A DNA stretch of 64,000 nt from Vibrio thalassae (GTDB lineage Bacteria; Pseudomonadota; Gammaproteobacteria; Enterobacterales; Vibrionaceae): assembly GCF_900089835.1 (NCBI RefSeq), contig NZ_OANU01000011.1, positions 1 to 64,000 on the forward strand. Reading direction: 5' to 3'. Every line of letters starts with the position of its first letter. The stretch's first letter is position 1. Shown one piece after another: positions 34,769 through 44,756 of the stretch. A model generated the notes under the pieces. It had not been told where the DNA came from and searched no databases. It saw only the letters and a list, made by a program, of their open reading frames with translations. The position numbers and the translations under genes were made by a program.

Positions 34769-36262
34769 ATGGAAAGTAAGAAGAAAGTCGTCGTCGCATT
34801 AGATCAAGGAACCACTAGCTCCCGAGCTATCATTTTTGATCATGACGCACATACGATCAGTGCTGCTCAGCGCGAATTCACTCAAATTTATCCTAAACCC
34901 GGTTGGGTCGAACATGACCCGATGGAAATCTGGGCCACACAGCGCTCTTCCCTCACTGAAGTATTGGCTCAGTCTGATATTGCTAACGAAGAAGTTGCGG
35001 CGATTGGTATCACCAACCAACGTGAGACCACCATTGTGTGGGAAAAAGACACCGGCCATCCTATCTACAATGCTATTGTTTGGCAGTGCCGCCGTACCGC
35101 CGATTTTTGTGAAAAGTTAAAAGCCGACGGCCATGAAGACTACATTCGTGACACAACGGGTTTAGTGGTTGATGCTTATTTTTCTGGTTCTAAGATTGCG
35201 TGGATTCTCGACAACGTTGAAGGTGCACGAGAGCGCGCAGAGAAAGGCGAATTACTATTCGGCACTGTGGATACTTGGTTAATCTGGAAACTGACCCACG
35301 GTAAGTCTCACGTCACAGACGTAAGTAACGCATCACGCAGTATGTTGTTCAATATCCATACCCTTGAATGGGATGAAAAACTACTCAATATCTTCAACAT
35401 TCCAAAATCCATGTTACCTGACGTTAAATCGAGCAGCGAAGTCTATGGTTACGCCCATATTGGCGGCGGGACGGAAGACATTCCTATCAGTGGTATCGCA
35501 GGAGACCAACAAGCCGCCCTATTTGGTCAGCAGTGCTTTAAGAAAGGCATGGTCAAAAACACCTATGGCACTGGCTGTTTCTTACTGATGAACACAGGCG
35601 ATAAGCCCATTGCTTCGAAACGCGGTTTGCTCACTACCGTTGGATATAAAGTTGGCAATGAGGTTACTTATGCGCTCGAAGGTAGTGTGTTCATGGGGGG
35701 GGCAACAATTCAGTGGCTGCGCGATGAGCTAGGACTCATTCAAGATGCTCAAGATACTCAATACTTTGCAGAGAAAGTCGATGACTCCAACGGCGTGTAT
35801 CTTGTCCCTGCATTTGTTGGTCTAGGCGCGCCTTATTGGGATCCTCACGCACGTGGCACTTTAACGGGATTAACACGCGGCACGAACCGCAATCATATTA
35901 TCCGCGCCGCTCTTGAGTCTATCGCTTATCAAAGTCGGGATGTCTTACTTGCCATGGAGGAGGACTCAGGTATTAAGCTAAGCCAAATTCGCGTTGACGG
36001 CGGCGCCGTTGCTAACGATTTCCTGATGCAGTTCCAGTCTGACATTATGGGCAGCAAAGTCGTTCGTCCGGTTGTCAGAGAATCAACCGCTTTAGGTGCG
36101 GCAATGCTAGCCGGTCTCGCGGTTGGTTTTTGGCAAAACCAAGAAGAGCTTGCTGATAAGAAAGAAATCGAGCGTATCTTTAGTGCTCAAATCGAGCGAA
36201 ATGAAAGAGAAGCGTTGTACGCCGGTTGGTTAGACGCGATCAAACGAACTAAATCACACTAA
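34769..36262 (+). CDS. glpK: Glycerol kinase
   Basis: A 497-aa FGGY-family kinase. Blocks include [13 protein letters not shown] at the start (ATP site), [27 protein letters not shown] and [18 protein letters not shown]. It phosphorylates glycerol to glycerol-3-phosphate. Divergent from glpD, with a GlpR-type operator upstream and a terminator after it. No glpF neighbours it here. Confidence 0.97.
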   Translation: MESKKKVVVALDQGTTSSRAIIFDHDAHTISAAQREFTQIYPKPGWVEHDPMEIWATQRSSLTEVLAQSDIANEEVAAIGITNQRETTIVWEKDTGHPIYNAIVWQCRRTADFCEKLKADGHEDYIRDTTGLVVDAYFSGSKIAWILDNVEGARERAEKGELLFGTVDTWLIWKLTHGKSHVTDVSNASRSMLFNIHTLEWDEKLLNIFNIPKSMLPDVKSSSEVYGYAHIGGGTEDIPISGIAGDQQAALFGQQCFKKGMVKNTYGTGCFLLMNTGDKPIASKRGLLTTVGYKVGNEVTYALEGSVFMGGATIQWLRDELGLIQDAQDTQYFAEKVDDSNGVYLVPAFVGLGAPYWDPHARGTLTGLTRGTNRNHIIRAALESIAYQSRDVLLAMEEDSGIKLSQIRVDGGAVANDFLMQFQSDIMGSKVVRPVVRESTALGAAMLAGLAVGFWQNQEELADKKEIERIFSAQIERNEREALYAGWLDAIKRTKSH

Positions 36263-36290
36263 GGTATAGTTCTTCATAAACTTATTAAAC

Positions 36291-36322
36291 CCGCACTCGA
36301 AAAAAACGAGTGCGGTTTTTTT
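36291..36322 (+). terminator. Intrinsic terminator of glpK
   Basis: CCGCACTCG (36291-36299) pairs with CGAGTGCGG (36307-36315), followed by seven T. Confidence 0.93.
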
Positions 36323-36326
36323 ATTA

Positions 36327-36702
36327 GATGCGACGCGTAATGTCACCTCTCACTACTTTTCTGTCATAGATGCAGAGTGTAAACAACTCAATGACGCTCC
36401 CAACAAGGCAAAACTGGCTAATATGCTGGTCAATACCGTATTCCGTTATACCAACGACACTAAAATGGAAATCTTTGACATTGCGTTATCGCAGTAGCAT
36501 TGCCTACTCCCCAACAACTCATAGAGTGGACTTGATTGAGTACATCATTGTGTTGGAAGGTGACGTCGAGATTCTGTTTGAAGGTAAGTGGCATGCTGTC
36601 GCACAGGGTGAAAGTTTACGCTTTTATAGTGATCAGCCACACGGTTATAAAGCCGTAACCGAGAGGGCGGTATTTCAAAATATTGTCTGCTATCCAAGCT
36701 AA
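36327..36702 (+). pseudogene. Frameshifted remnant of a cupin-type transcriptional regulator
   Basis: Two adjoining frames together spell one protein. 36327-36497 encodes NVTSHYFSVIDAECKQLND and, further on, DTKMEIFDIALSQ before a TAG. 36498-36702 in another frame continues with HRVDLIEYIIVLEGDVEILF and RFYSDQPHGYKAV, a clear cupin domain. Regulators of this type normally carry an N-terminal XRE helix-turn-helix, which is missing; the remnant begins right after the glpK terminator. Both a 5' deletion and a frameshift therefore seem to have occurred. Dead gene. Confidence 0.75.
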
Positions 36703-36748
36703 TTAGATCCCCAAACTGCCTCTTATAAATCCGCACCATATAAAACCA

Positions 36749-36780
36749 ATAACAATAGTTGCAGTTGCAACTATTGTTAT
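36749..36780. promoter_or_regulatory. 32-bp near-perfect palindrome (operator candidate)
   Basis: Two perfect 15-bp arms, ATAACAATAGTTGCA (36749-36763) and TGCAACTATTGTTAT (36766-36780), are separated by GT. It lies 43 bp upstream of the membrane-protein start. There is no T-run, so an operator for a dimeric or tetrameric repressor (MarR/TetR style) is more likely than a terminator. Confidence 0.6.
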
Positions 36781-36823
36781 GTAAACTAAATCACGTAAAC
36801 AAATCAGCCCAAAAGGTTTTATT

Positions 36824-37288
36824 ATGCGCACGACCCTCTCTCTACTTCACCGAACCGCAGCGATCATTGCTTTTGTTTTGATTTTGTCATTCTTCACCAG
36901 CAGCGTTTTAGTCGAGCTGTTCGGAAGTGAGCAAGCTGTGACTACAGTGAAAACTGCCATTTTCTTTGCCGTATGGGTTTTGATCCCTTGTATGGCAATT
37001 GCTGGCATTACGGGTTCAAAGCTCGCGCCAAAAGCCAATAAGGGAGTACTTGGAACAAAGAAAAAGCGGATGCCATTTATTGCAGCGAATGGCATGTTGG
37101 TGCTGCTACCTTGTGCGATCTATCTTCACACTCTTGCCTCTAAAGGCCAATTTGACCACACCTTTTATTGGATTCAAGGCATAGAGTTTGTCGCAGGTTT
37201 TATCAACTTAACGCTTATGGGATTAAATATTCGCGATGGCCTGAGATTACAAAATAAGCGCTCACCACGTTTAAGTACCGAAAACTAA
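36824..37288 (+). CDS. Four-helix membrane protein of unknown function
   Basis: A 154-aa protein with four predicted membrane segments: RTAAIIAFVLILSFFTSSV, VWVLIPCMAIAGITGSKLA, NGMLVLLPCAIYLHTLAS and a last segment around FVAGFINLTLMGLN. A basic loop (KANKGVLGTKKKRMPFIAAN) lies in the middle. Two Cys-Pro-type kinks (PCM, PCA) recur. I do not know its function. It stands alone behind the 32-bp dyad, which is probably its operator. Confidence 0.75.
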   Translation: MRTTLSLLHRTAAIIAFVLILSFFTSSVLVELFGSEQAVTTVKTAIFFAVWVLIPCMAIAGITGSKLAPKANKGVLGTKKKRMPFIAANGMLVLLPCAIYLHTLASKGQFDHTFYWIQGIEFVAGFINLTLMGLNIRDGLRLQNKRSPRLSTEN

Positions 37289-37452
37289 TACCTGTGCGTC
37301 CATACTTTGTATTTGTTCGATTGTCACTGGCGTTTTCATTGCAAAAACGTTAACGTCGGTGCTACTTCACTGCTGTTTCTTCGCATAGCGAATACCTCAT
37401 TTTCTGACATTGCAGAAATAGCAGTTTCCCTATTCATCACGGAAGTTCGAAT

Positions 37453-38778
37453 ATGACAGTCAACACCGCCTCTTTCATCGACTCAGGTTTACGTTTTACC
37501 CCTCACAACTTTATTGTTCCATTGGATTATCAGCACCCAGATAAAGGCAACATCAATGTCTTTGCGCGAGAAGTATCACTTGTCGATGACACGGCAGACA
37601 AGCCTTGGCTAGTCTACTTTCAAGGAGGCCCCGGGTTCCCATCACCCCGTCTGAATGGCAATAATGGTTGGTTAAAACGCGCGTTACAGGATTATAAAGT
37701 ACTTCTACTGGACCAAAGAGGCACCGGGAACAGCACCTTAATCAGCCATCAAACCTTGGCAAATCAAACACCACAGCAGCAAGCCGATTACCTCAGCCAT
37801 TTTAGAGCGGACAATATTGTTCGCGATGCAGAATCGATTCGTAAACAATTTGGTGTTAAACAATGGGCCATTCTCGGTCAAAGCTTTGGTGGCTTTTGTT
37901 CACTAACCTACCTCTCTTTATTCCCAGAAAGCTTATCGCGTTTATTTATCACTGGCGGTGTACCCTCTATTTCGCGTCACCCAGATGACGTTTATCAAGC
38001 GACATTTAAGCGTACCAGAGAGAAAAATCAGGCATTCTTTCGTCAGTTCCCTCATGCACAAGCACTCTGTAAGAACATTGCCAATCACCTAATGAACAAT
38101 GACGTTTACTTGCCTAATGGCCAGCGTTTTACTGTTGAGCAATTTCAACAGATTGGCATTAATTTTGGTATGAGTGATACCTTCCTACCGACTTATTACC
38201 ACTTAGAAAACGCTCTGATTGAGGTCAACGGTGAGACTATTATGCGTTATGAGTTCCTAAATGAAATGTTGATGCAACAGGGTTTTCAAACTAACCCTAT
38301 CTACGCCTTGCTGCACGAATCCATTTATTGCCAAGGCTTTAGCTCTAATTGGTCTGCACATCGAGTACGTCAAGAGCATAGTGAATTCAACTATTTGGGC
38401 GAAGAAAGCGAATTCTATTTTACTGGCGAAATGGTATTCCCTTGGATGTTTGAACAATACGAATGCCTTAAGCCATTGAAAGAAGCTGCCAACTTGCTGG
38501 CTGAGAAATCTGATTGGGGCAAACTGTATGACGCCGAAACACTCGCCAATAACTCAGTTCCAGTAAGTTGCGCGGTTTACGCCGATGATATGTTCGTAGA
38601 AATGGATATCAGCCGCGAGACCCTTGCTCTGATGCCTAATGCGAAAGCTTGGATTACCAATGAATACGAACACAATGGACTGCGTGCCGATGGTGAGCAC
38701 ATTCTTAGCAAACTGATCACCATGGGGAATCATACTTATCATTGCCAACACTCACCTCAACCGCGCACGATGAGGTGA
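37453..38778 (+). CDS. Alpha/beta hydrolase, proline iminopeptidase-like
   Basis: A 441-aa hydrolase of the S33 peptidase group. Blocks are YFQGGPGFPSPR (oxyanion region), LLLDQRGTGNS, the nucleophile elbow GQSFGGF and, near the C terminus, DDMFVEMD and EYEHNGLRADGEH for Asp and His. Such enzymes cleave N-terminal proline or similar residues. ATG 37453 follows CGGAAGTTCGA. It ends inside its own terminator. Confidence 0.88.
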   Translation: MTVNTASFIDSGLRFTPHNFIVPLDYQHPDKGNINVFAREVSLVDDTADKPWLVYFQGGPGFPSPRLNGNNGWLKRALQDYKVLLLDQRGTGNSTLISHQTLANQTPQQQADYLSHFRADNIVRDAESIRKQFGVKQWAILGQSFGGFCSLTYLSLFPESLSRLFITGGVPSISRHPDDVYQATFKRTREKNQAFFRQFPHAQALCKNIANHLMNNDVYLPNGQRFTVEQFQQIGINFGMSDTFLPTYYHLENALIEVNGETIMRYEFLNEMLMQQGFQTNPIYALLHESIYCQGFSSNWSAHRVRQEHSEFNYLGEESEFYFTGEMVFPWMFEQYECLKPLKEAANLLAEKSDWGKLYDAETLANNSVPVSCAVYADDMFVEMDISRETLALMPNAKAWITNEYEHNGLRADGEHILSKLITMGNHTYHCQHSPQPRTMR

Positions 38779-38785
38779 GCTTTTT
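38751..38785 (+). terminator. Intrinsic terminator overlapping the hydrolase stop codon
   Basis: CTCACCTCA (38751-38759) pairs with TGAGGTGAG (38771-38779), with T residues from 38781. The TGA stop at 38776-38778 is inside the right arm. Confidence 0.82.
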
Positions 38786-38793
38786 ATCTCACT

Positions 38794-39684
38794 TTACTGT
38801 ACTTGTTCTTGCAGCCAACGCTTAAACAGTCGCGTATAAGGATTGTCAGTATGGGTGATGACAAAATATCCGGTATTCGCCGCCATCTTATCAAATGGTG
38901 CAACTAGCCTCCCTTGCGCGACTTCTTCACCTAGCAAGGCTGTCCGAGCCAGAGCAATACCAACTCCGGCCTCGGCAGCCGACATCGCCATATCGGTACG
39001 ATTGAAGAAATGCCCTTGGTTAGTGTCAAAATCCAGACTCTGTTGAGATGCCCAATACAGCCACTCATAATCTTTAGGTGCACCTTCCCACGGCATAAGA
39101 TCATGCAATAGTGTCACTTGTTCCCACGCTCTAGAGCTGGTTGCCAAATCTGGGTGACGCTGCCAGTAGTCATGACTCATTACCGGAATCAGTGATTCTT
39201 CTAACAGTAATTCTGCATCGGAGCGTTTATATGGAATCGGTCCATAATCTATCGCAACATCAAAATCGCGGCTGTCACTATCAACGAGTGCGCCTTCAGC
39301 GAACGTGTGTATCTGAACATCAGGATAACGGCGATAGAAGTCCTCCAAGCGAGGTACTAACCACTTAAAGGCAAACGACGGGGTGAGTTTTAATCGTATC
39401 TGTTTACGCTCAGATACTCGTGTTAGTTGAAACACCGCCTCTTCAATGGACAATAGATGATGACCCGCCGCTTCTACCAGTTTGTTGCCACGTTCGGTAA
39501 GCCGAATTCCCCGAGCGTGGCGTTCAAATACAGTAAAACCTAAGCGTTGTTCAATCTGATGTAGCTGCTGACTCACCGCACCGACCGTCAAATTCAGCTC
39601 CTTTGCCGCACTGGTAATACTGGTGTGGCGCGCCACAATACAAATTAGATTGATACCATGAAGTAGCGCCGATTTCATACTCAC
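38794..39684 (-). CDS. LysR-family transcriptional regulator
   Basis: A 296-aa LysR regulator. The winged helix-turn-helix is SAAKELNLTVGAVSQQLHQI (residues about 24-43), with FERHARGIRLTERG after it. The C-terminal substrate-binding domain has the GcvA/DsdC-like DVAIDYGPIPY. It is divergent from dadA (99 bp between starts) and is the obvious candidate to control that gene. Confidence 0.9.
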   Translation of the reverse strand: MSMKSALLHGINLICIVARHTSITSAAKELNLTVGAVSQQLHQIEQRLGFTVFERHARGIRLTERGNKLVEAAGHHLLSIEEAVFQLTRVSERKQIRLKLTPSFAFKWLVPRLEDFYRRYPDVQIHTFAEGALVDSDSRDFDVAIDYGPIPYKRSDAELLLEESLIPVMSHDYWQRHPDLATSSRAWEQVTLLHDLMPWEGAPKDYEWLYWASQQSLDFDTNQGHFFNRTDMAMSAAEAGVGIALARTALLGEEVAQGRLVAPFDKMAANTGYFVITHTDNPYTRLFKRWLQEQVQ

Positions 39685-39782
39685 CCTTTAGTTTTACTAA
39701 AATCTATTATCAATTTATATCGATTGTTAAGCAGATGTAAATCGCTCATTGTTACTGAAAATAAAAAATGTGAGAGTTGAAT

Positions 39783-41033
39783 GTGAAAATCGTCGTATTA
39801 GGAAGTGGAGTCATTGGACTAACCAGTGCATGGTATCTGTCTCAAGCTGGCTTTGAGGTGACAGTCATCGACCGTCAATCCAGATCTGCGGAAGAGACAA
39901 GCTTCGCCAATGCGGGACAGATTTCCTACGGCTACTCCTCTCCATGGGCAGCGCCAGGGATTCCCACAAAAGCCCTCAAATGGCTTTTTGAGCAGCACGC
40001 ACCGTTAAAAATAAAGCCTAGCTTAAGCCCTGAATTGATTCACTGGGCGAGCCAAATGTTGTTGAATTGCCAATTAGGTCATTACAAGACTAACAAAGCT
40101 CGCATGTTGACCATTGCGAATCGCACTAGAGACTGTTTAGCCCAGCTTAATAGACAATACCAACTGCAATACCAAGGACGTAGACAAGGCACACTGCAAA
40201 TCTTTCGACATCATAACCAACTAAGGTCTGTCGAAAAAGATATGGCGCTACTAAGTGAAAGTGGCACTCAGTTTCAACTACTCGACCGTCAGCAATGCTT
40301 ACAACAAGAGCCAGGGTTAGCAAACATGAGAGGTTCTCTGGTTGGCGGCCTATATTTGCCTGACGATGAAACAGGTGACTGCTATTTATTTTGCCAACAA
40401 TTGCAGGCTTTGGCGGAACAAGCAGGTGTCAAATTCCTCTTTGATACCGATATCGATGCACTAGAGGTGAAAAAACAGCACATTAAAAGCGTTAGCACAT
40501 CACAAGGTGCAATAGCAGGTGATCGATTCGTCGTCGCATTAGGGAGCTACTCCAAATCTTTGCTAGCACCTCTTGGCATTGAGCTACCGATTTATCCGGT
40601 GAAAGGCTATTCATTAACCCTTCCGGTGGTTGATCAGCAGCACGCCCCTACCTCTACCATTATGGATGAAACCTACAAGGTCGCCGTTACCCGATTTGAT
40701 GAGCGGATCCGCGTCGCAGGCACAGCCGAACTTGCAGGTTTTGATCCGCAGCTTCCAGACAAGAGGCTCGCAACATTAAACCATGTTGTCAGTAACCTGT
40801 TTCCCAAAGGCACCGACCTGACTCAAGCTGAATATTGGACTGGATTTAGACCGATGACACCAGATGGTACACCGATTATTGGAAAAACCTCTATCCATAA
40901 TCTTTATACGAATACAGGACACGGAACATTAGGGTGGACAATGGCATGTGGTTCGGCGGATATTTTAACCGAATTGATAGCGTCTGACGGTAGTATCGAA
41001 CTGCCTGACTTAAGCCTAGCAAGATATGACTAA
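39783..41033 (+). CDS. dadA: D-amino acid dehydrogenase small subunit-like
   Basis: About 416 aa. The FAD-binding loop VLGSGVIGLTSAWYLSQAG opens the protein, followed by SFANAGQISYGYSSPWAAPG, and the C terminus has TGFRPMTPDGTPIIG and NTGHGTLGWTMACGSA. DadA oxidises D-amino acids (D-alanine best) to keto acids at the inner membrane. I choose GTG 39783, with GAGAG 6 bp before it, rather than TTG 39777. No racemase gene (dadX) adjoins it. Confidence 0.92.
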   Translation: MKIVVLGSGVIGLTSAWYLSQAGFEVTVIDRQSRSAEETSFANAGQISYGYSSPWAAPGIPTKALKWLFEQHAPLKIKPSLSPELIHWASQMLLNCQLGHYKTNKARMLTIANRTRDCLAQLNRQYQLQYQGRRQGTLQIFRHHNQLRSVEKDMALLSESGTQFQLLDRQQCLQQEPGLANMRGSLVGGLYLPDDETGDCYLFCQQLQALAEQAGVKFLFDTDIDALEVKKQHIKSVSTSQGAIAGDRFVVALGSYSKSLLAPLGIELPIYPVKGYSLTLPVVDQQHAPTSTIMDETYKVAVTRFDERIRVAGTAELAGFDPQLPDKRLATLNHVVSNLFPKGTDLTQAEYWTGFRPMTPDGTPIIGKTSIHNLYTNTGHGTLGWTMACGSADILTELIASDGSIELPDLSLARYD

Positions 41034-41065
41034 CATATTGATAATTCGATATTTTGGCATAAAAT

Positions 41066-41084
41066 CAACAACGAAATGTTGTTG
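41066..41084. terminator. Weak hairpin after dadA
   Basis: CAACAAC (41066-41072) pairs with GTTGTTG (41078-41084) around GAAAT. It lacks a proper T-run, so termination is only possible. Confidence 0.35.
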
Positions 41085-41217
41085 TTAAGAATGAATTTAT
41101 TAATTGGAATAGAAAGTTAGCGTTGATGTAGACTCCTGCAACATTTTTCACGCTCCCTCGATCGTTGCTTCACTGGATTACGCCTTTAGGCACCATAAGC
41201 TAGCGCTATTTCGGTTT

Positions 41218-43056
41218 ATGTACAGCATTAAATTCAATACTATCTTCACGTTGGTCGTGGCGACCACATTACTTTACGGATGCGATTCAAACTCCGACTC
41301 AGACCACCTAGACAAATTACATCACTCTGTTAACGGTGTGGCCTCCTCTGGGGGTGGTCTGAAAGGTTATGTCTCGTTGAATCAGGGCCAACAAAATCGC
41401 ACATTTACCCCCGCTCGCTCTAGTCTATTCACAACCAATGAAAATGGAACGTTCACCATCGGGTGCGCCAATGACCTTGAATACCCTGTTATGTTACAAA
41501 TCGAGGGCATTCACGGAATAGAGGCCGTTTCTGAGTACTCGCTGTTACTGGACAATAAAACCGATAGGATCAACTTGTCGCCACTCACTCGGATTATTAT
41601 TGGACGCGTGGCTGGCATTGATGCCGCTCAGGTGTATGACAACTTCTCTGAACACAGAAGCAAATTTACTGAAGCTGGCCTTCAGAAGGCGCAATCAGAG
41701 TTAACCAAAGTCATTCAGCCACTACTACAAGCTACGAATCTTGAGAACAACAGTAACTTATTCTCACTGCATTTCTCAGCTAACCTAACCGAACTTGATA
41801 GCGTCTTGGCAAACTTAGACTTTGATTATTACTTGGAGAAGGTCGTTATCACTTACGCCCCACATAAGGCATATCATGTGGAGTTGGCGTACGCTAATTC
41901 TTGGGAAGGTGCTCAGCTGATTCCTGATGATGCCGATTTGGAGTCAATAGCTCAAGAGCTGACTGTGCTCAATACCGCGCGTCAACTTCTTGAACAAATG
42001 GCGTTATTGAAAGGAGACAAAGCGCAATTCGACGCATTGCTGGCTGAGAATGCTCATTGGTTTGGCAGCGACCGTAAAGACCTGTATAACACTTATTTCG
42101 CGGTGCTACCCGCAGAGACAGACCCTAGTTTTCAGCGTTATCACGACCTGGTGCTGTTAGACAGTCGCCCACAACAGAAACAGTACTTGGTTGGCTATAC
42201 GTCTACCTTTGAGGCAAGCACCGCGGCAAGCGTTTCTCGCGATCAAGCCTGGTTTGAAATGGTCAATGGCGAACTCATGTTTGTTGGTGATGACCACCCT
42301 TACCCTACATCTTTCTATGCGTTGTATAAGCTTAATACTGCGCCACAAGGTTATAACTGGGTTGAAGGAGAGGCATTTCAGTGGGTATTTGAAGCTACGG
42401 GCTTTTTATCTCCACAACATTGCGCCAAAGTACCCACAAGCGGCGAGTGGCAATGGAACTCTCCGAGCTTCTTTGAGAGTCTAACGCCGATAAGTGATGT
42501 GATCTTAGACTTGAATAACATCAGCGTGACTTCACCTACACAAAGTGCCATTGTCCTGGATAAGGTCTACAAAGACCCGACGACACTCCAATGTCACCTA
42601 GTCGATAGTGCTAACCGTACTAGTGGTCTTTTAGATGGTTACCCAATCAACCTTTCTTCTGATAAGGTGGTCACTAACCAGGTGTATGACGTCACTTACC
42701 ACTATACAGATAAGACGTTAGTGAAAAGAATCTACCTAACTGAGCCGCCACGCAACAAACAGACAATGGCACCATTCCAGACAAATGTACAACATATTGA
42801 TGGTACCAAAGGATTGCTTACTTATGAGTGGAGCCGAACTAGCCCTTTTGTGACCGAAGGTGATCTCTATGTCTATCACCCAGAGGACCTAGGGCAAGGG
42901 TCGCGAGTGCATATTGAAAAAGGCCAAACGTCGGTGGTGAAAGAGACCGATGCCGACGTTGCTCGTTTGTTTCACAACGCGCTAGACCCATACGGACGCG
43001 TTATCAACCAGTATTATGTCTCTGCGGATGGGACAACGCCATTAACAATGCAATAA
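41218..43056 (+). CDS. Large orphan lipoprotein
   Basis: A 612-aa protein with a lipoprotein signal (FTLVVATTLLYGC; Cys at residue 22 after LLYG), followed by an acidic, low-complexity linker. The remainder shows no domain I recognise; segments such as GGLKGYVSLNQGQQNRTF suggest a short beta-rich start and later a mixed fold. It is probably anchored to the outer or inner membrane and faces the periplasm or surface. No clear ribosome site and no operon partner. Function unknown. Confidence 0.75.
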   Translation: MYSIKFNTIFTLVVATTLLYGCDSNSDSDHLDKLHHSVNGVASSGGGLKGYVSLNQGQQNRTFTPARSSLFTTNENGTFTIGCANDLEYPVMLQIEGIHGIEAVSEYSLLLDNKTDRINLSPLTRIIIGRVAGIDAAQVYDNFSEHRSKFTEAGLQKAQSELTKVIQPLLQATNLENNSNLFSLHFSANLTELDSVLANLDFDYYLEKVVITYAPHKAYHVELAYANSWEGAQLIPDDADLESIAQELTVLNTARQLLEQMALLKGDKAQFDALLAENAHWFGSDRKDLYNTYFAVLPAETDPSFQRYHDLVLLDSRPQQKQYLVGYTSTFEASTAASVSRDQAWFEMVNGELMFVGDDHPYPTSFYALYKLNTAPQGYNWVEGEAFQWVFEATGFLSPQHCAKVPTSGEWQWNSPSFFESLTPISDVILDLNNISVTSPTQSAIVLDKVYKDPTTLQCHLVDSANRTSGLLDGYPINLSSDKVVTNQVYDVTYHYTDKTLVKRIYLTEPPRNKQTMAPFQTNVQHIDGTKGLLTYEWSRTSPFVTEGDLYVYHPEDLGQGSRVHIEKGQTSVVKETDADVARLFHNALDPYGRVINQYYVSADGTTPLTMQ

Positions 43057-43094
43057 ACTGACACTTGCGGTTGTGCATGAGTGGTTCTAACAAC

Positions 43095-43853
43095 TCAGCA
43101 CACCTGCAAATCCACTTCATTGTGCTCAAGAATATCGACCAAATCTTGCGGTGGCATAGCATCAGTATAAAACGCATCGACTTGGGAGATGTGTCCTAGA
43201 TTGACCATCGCACCACGATTGATTTTAGTGCTATCTGCCGCCAATATGGTTTGTCCCGAGCACGCGATAATGGCTTGGGCAATACGGACTTCCGAAAAGT
43301 CGAAGTCTAAAAGACTGCCATCTTCGTGTATCCCTGAGATACCTATGATACCGTAATCCAATCGAAACTGTTCAATGAACTCTTTCGCCGCTTCTCCTAT
43401 GATGCCGCCATCTTTGTTACGTATCTGCCCACCTGCGACGATAACGGTAAAATCGTCTTTGACCCGCAGTATGTTGGCCACGTTAATATTATTGGTGACG
43501 ATTTTAAGATCTTTATGATCAAGCAGTGCCGTCGCTACGGCTTCCGTTGTCGTACCAATATCGATAAACAATGATGAGGAATTAGGAATACGCTTTACTA
43601 ACTCCTTGGCGATACGATTTTTTTCATCTTGATATCGGACCTTACGTGAAGAGTACGCTTCATTTTCAGTACTAGAATGAAGTGATGCTCCCCCATGATG
43701 ACGAGTAACCAGTCCCTGTTTCGCCAAGTCATTCAAATCGCGGCGAATCGTTTGTGGACTGACACCAAACTCTTCCACAAACTCTTCAGTGTTGGAAAAA
43801 CCTTTTTCTGAGAGCATGGCAAGTATTTGTCTATGGCGTTGGGTTTGTTTCAA
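43095..43853 (-). CDS. glpR: Glycerol-3-phosphate regulon repressor
   Basis: A 252-aa DeoR-family repressor, very similar along its length to E. coli GlpR. It starts MKQTQRHRQILAMLSEKG; the helix-turn-helix region has VSPQTIRRDLNDLAKQGLV, the sugar-phosphate domain FIDIGTTTEAVATALL and VAGGQIRNKDGGIIGEAAKE. It should repress glpD and glpK about 8 kb away, where matching operators are seen. It lies 31 bp after a HAD phosphatase gene. Confidence 0.95.
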   Translation of the reverse strand: MKQTQRHRQILAMLSEKGFSNTEEFVEEFGVSPQTIRRDLNDLAKQGLVTRHHGGASLHSSTENEAYSSRKVRYQDEKNRIAKELVKRIPNSSSLFIDIGTTTEAVATALLDHKDLKIVTNNINVANILRVKDDFTVIVAGGQIRNKDGGIIGEAAKEFIEQFRLDYGIIGISGIHEDGSLLDFDFSEVRIAQAIIACSGQTILAADSTKINRGAMVNLGHISQVDAFYTDAMPPQDLVDILEHNEVDLQVC

Positions 43854-43884
43854 AACATCACTCCAATTCGAGTTCTCTTAACAT

Positions 43885-44550
43885 CTACACAATAGTATAA
43901 CTATCTGAAAGTTCACGGTATACCTCAAATAACGAAGTTCTAGTTTTCGCATTCAAGGCTTTGACATCATCACAAGGTGATACCAGATCAGGAATTTGAT
44001 AGGTTTGCATCGAGGCAGCGACTGCCGCTTTCACCCCATTATTGGAATCTTCAAACGCAAGACATTGAGCCGCATCCACACCCAATCGATGAGCAGCGAG
44101 TAAGTAGATTTCAGGATCAGGCTTTCCGTGTTTAACTTCACACCCCGTCGCTAAACAATCAAAGTATTTATCCAAGCCCGCTAATTTGAGTTTTACTTCA
44201 GCAACATGGCGATGAGTAGAGGTCGCCACAGCGAGAGGAATATGGATGGACTTTAAGAAATCGAGTAGCTCTACCACACCGTCTTTTTTAGGAATAGCCT
44301 GATGAAATACTACGGAATCATAGCTTTTTCGCCACTCATCATTGATCTCTTGATAATCAATAATCCCTTTGTATGCCTCACCTAACTTGTGGTGAATAGT
44401 CTTTGAATTGCATCCGATAATAGACAGATAACTCTGCTCTAAAAAAGGCACACCCAGCGTGTGACATGCCTGTTCAAAAATGACCTTACAGACATTTTCG
44501 GTATCAAGAAGCAATCCATCCATGTCAAAAATAGCTGCTTTAAAGTTCAT
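43885..44550 (-). CDS. HAD-superfamily phosphatase / phosphoglucomutase-like
   Basis: A 221-aa HAD hydrolase. Motif I is FDMDGLLLDTE, motif II VATSTH, motif III KHGKPDPEIY and motif IV AFEDSNNGVKAA. This matches the beta-phosphoglucomutase/YniC/GPP-like subgroup acting on small sugar or polyol phosphates. It is upstream of glpR on the same strand, so a glycerol-phosphate or sugar-phosphate role is a reasonable guess, not shown. Confidence 0.87.
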   Translation of the reverse strand: MNFKAAIFDMDGLLLDTENVCKVIFEQACHTLGVPFLEQSYLSIIGCNSKTIHHKLGEAYKGIIDYQEINDEWRKSYDSVVFHQAIPKKDGVVELLDFLKSIHIPLAVATSTHRHVAEVKLKLAGLDKYFDCLATGCEVKHGKPDPEIYLLAAHRLGVDAAQCLAFEDSNNGVKAAVAASMQTYQIPDLVSPCDDVKALNAKTRTSLFEVYRELSDSYTIV

Positions 44551-44756
44551 TAACGACCCTACTTACCTACAAAAGATGGCGAGTATAGCAGATTCCTATA
44601 TTGGAAAGGATGTGTTGCTGATGGAATCATCACTTGCCTTTACCACTATAGCTGCACAGAACACGCGTGGCCCTAAGGGATACCCTCATAATTTTCCCTA
44701 GCGATATATTGACAGAGCAATTTCAAGTACAATCATACCAATTCGGTCAATGAGTC

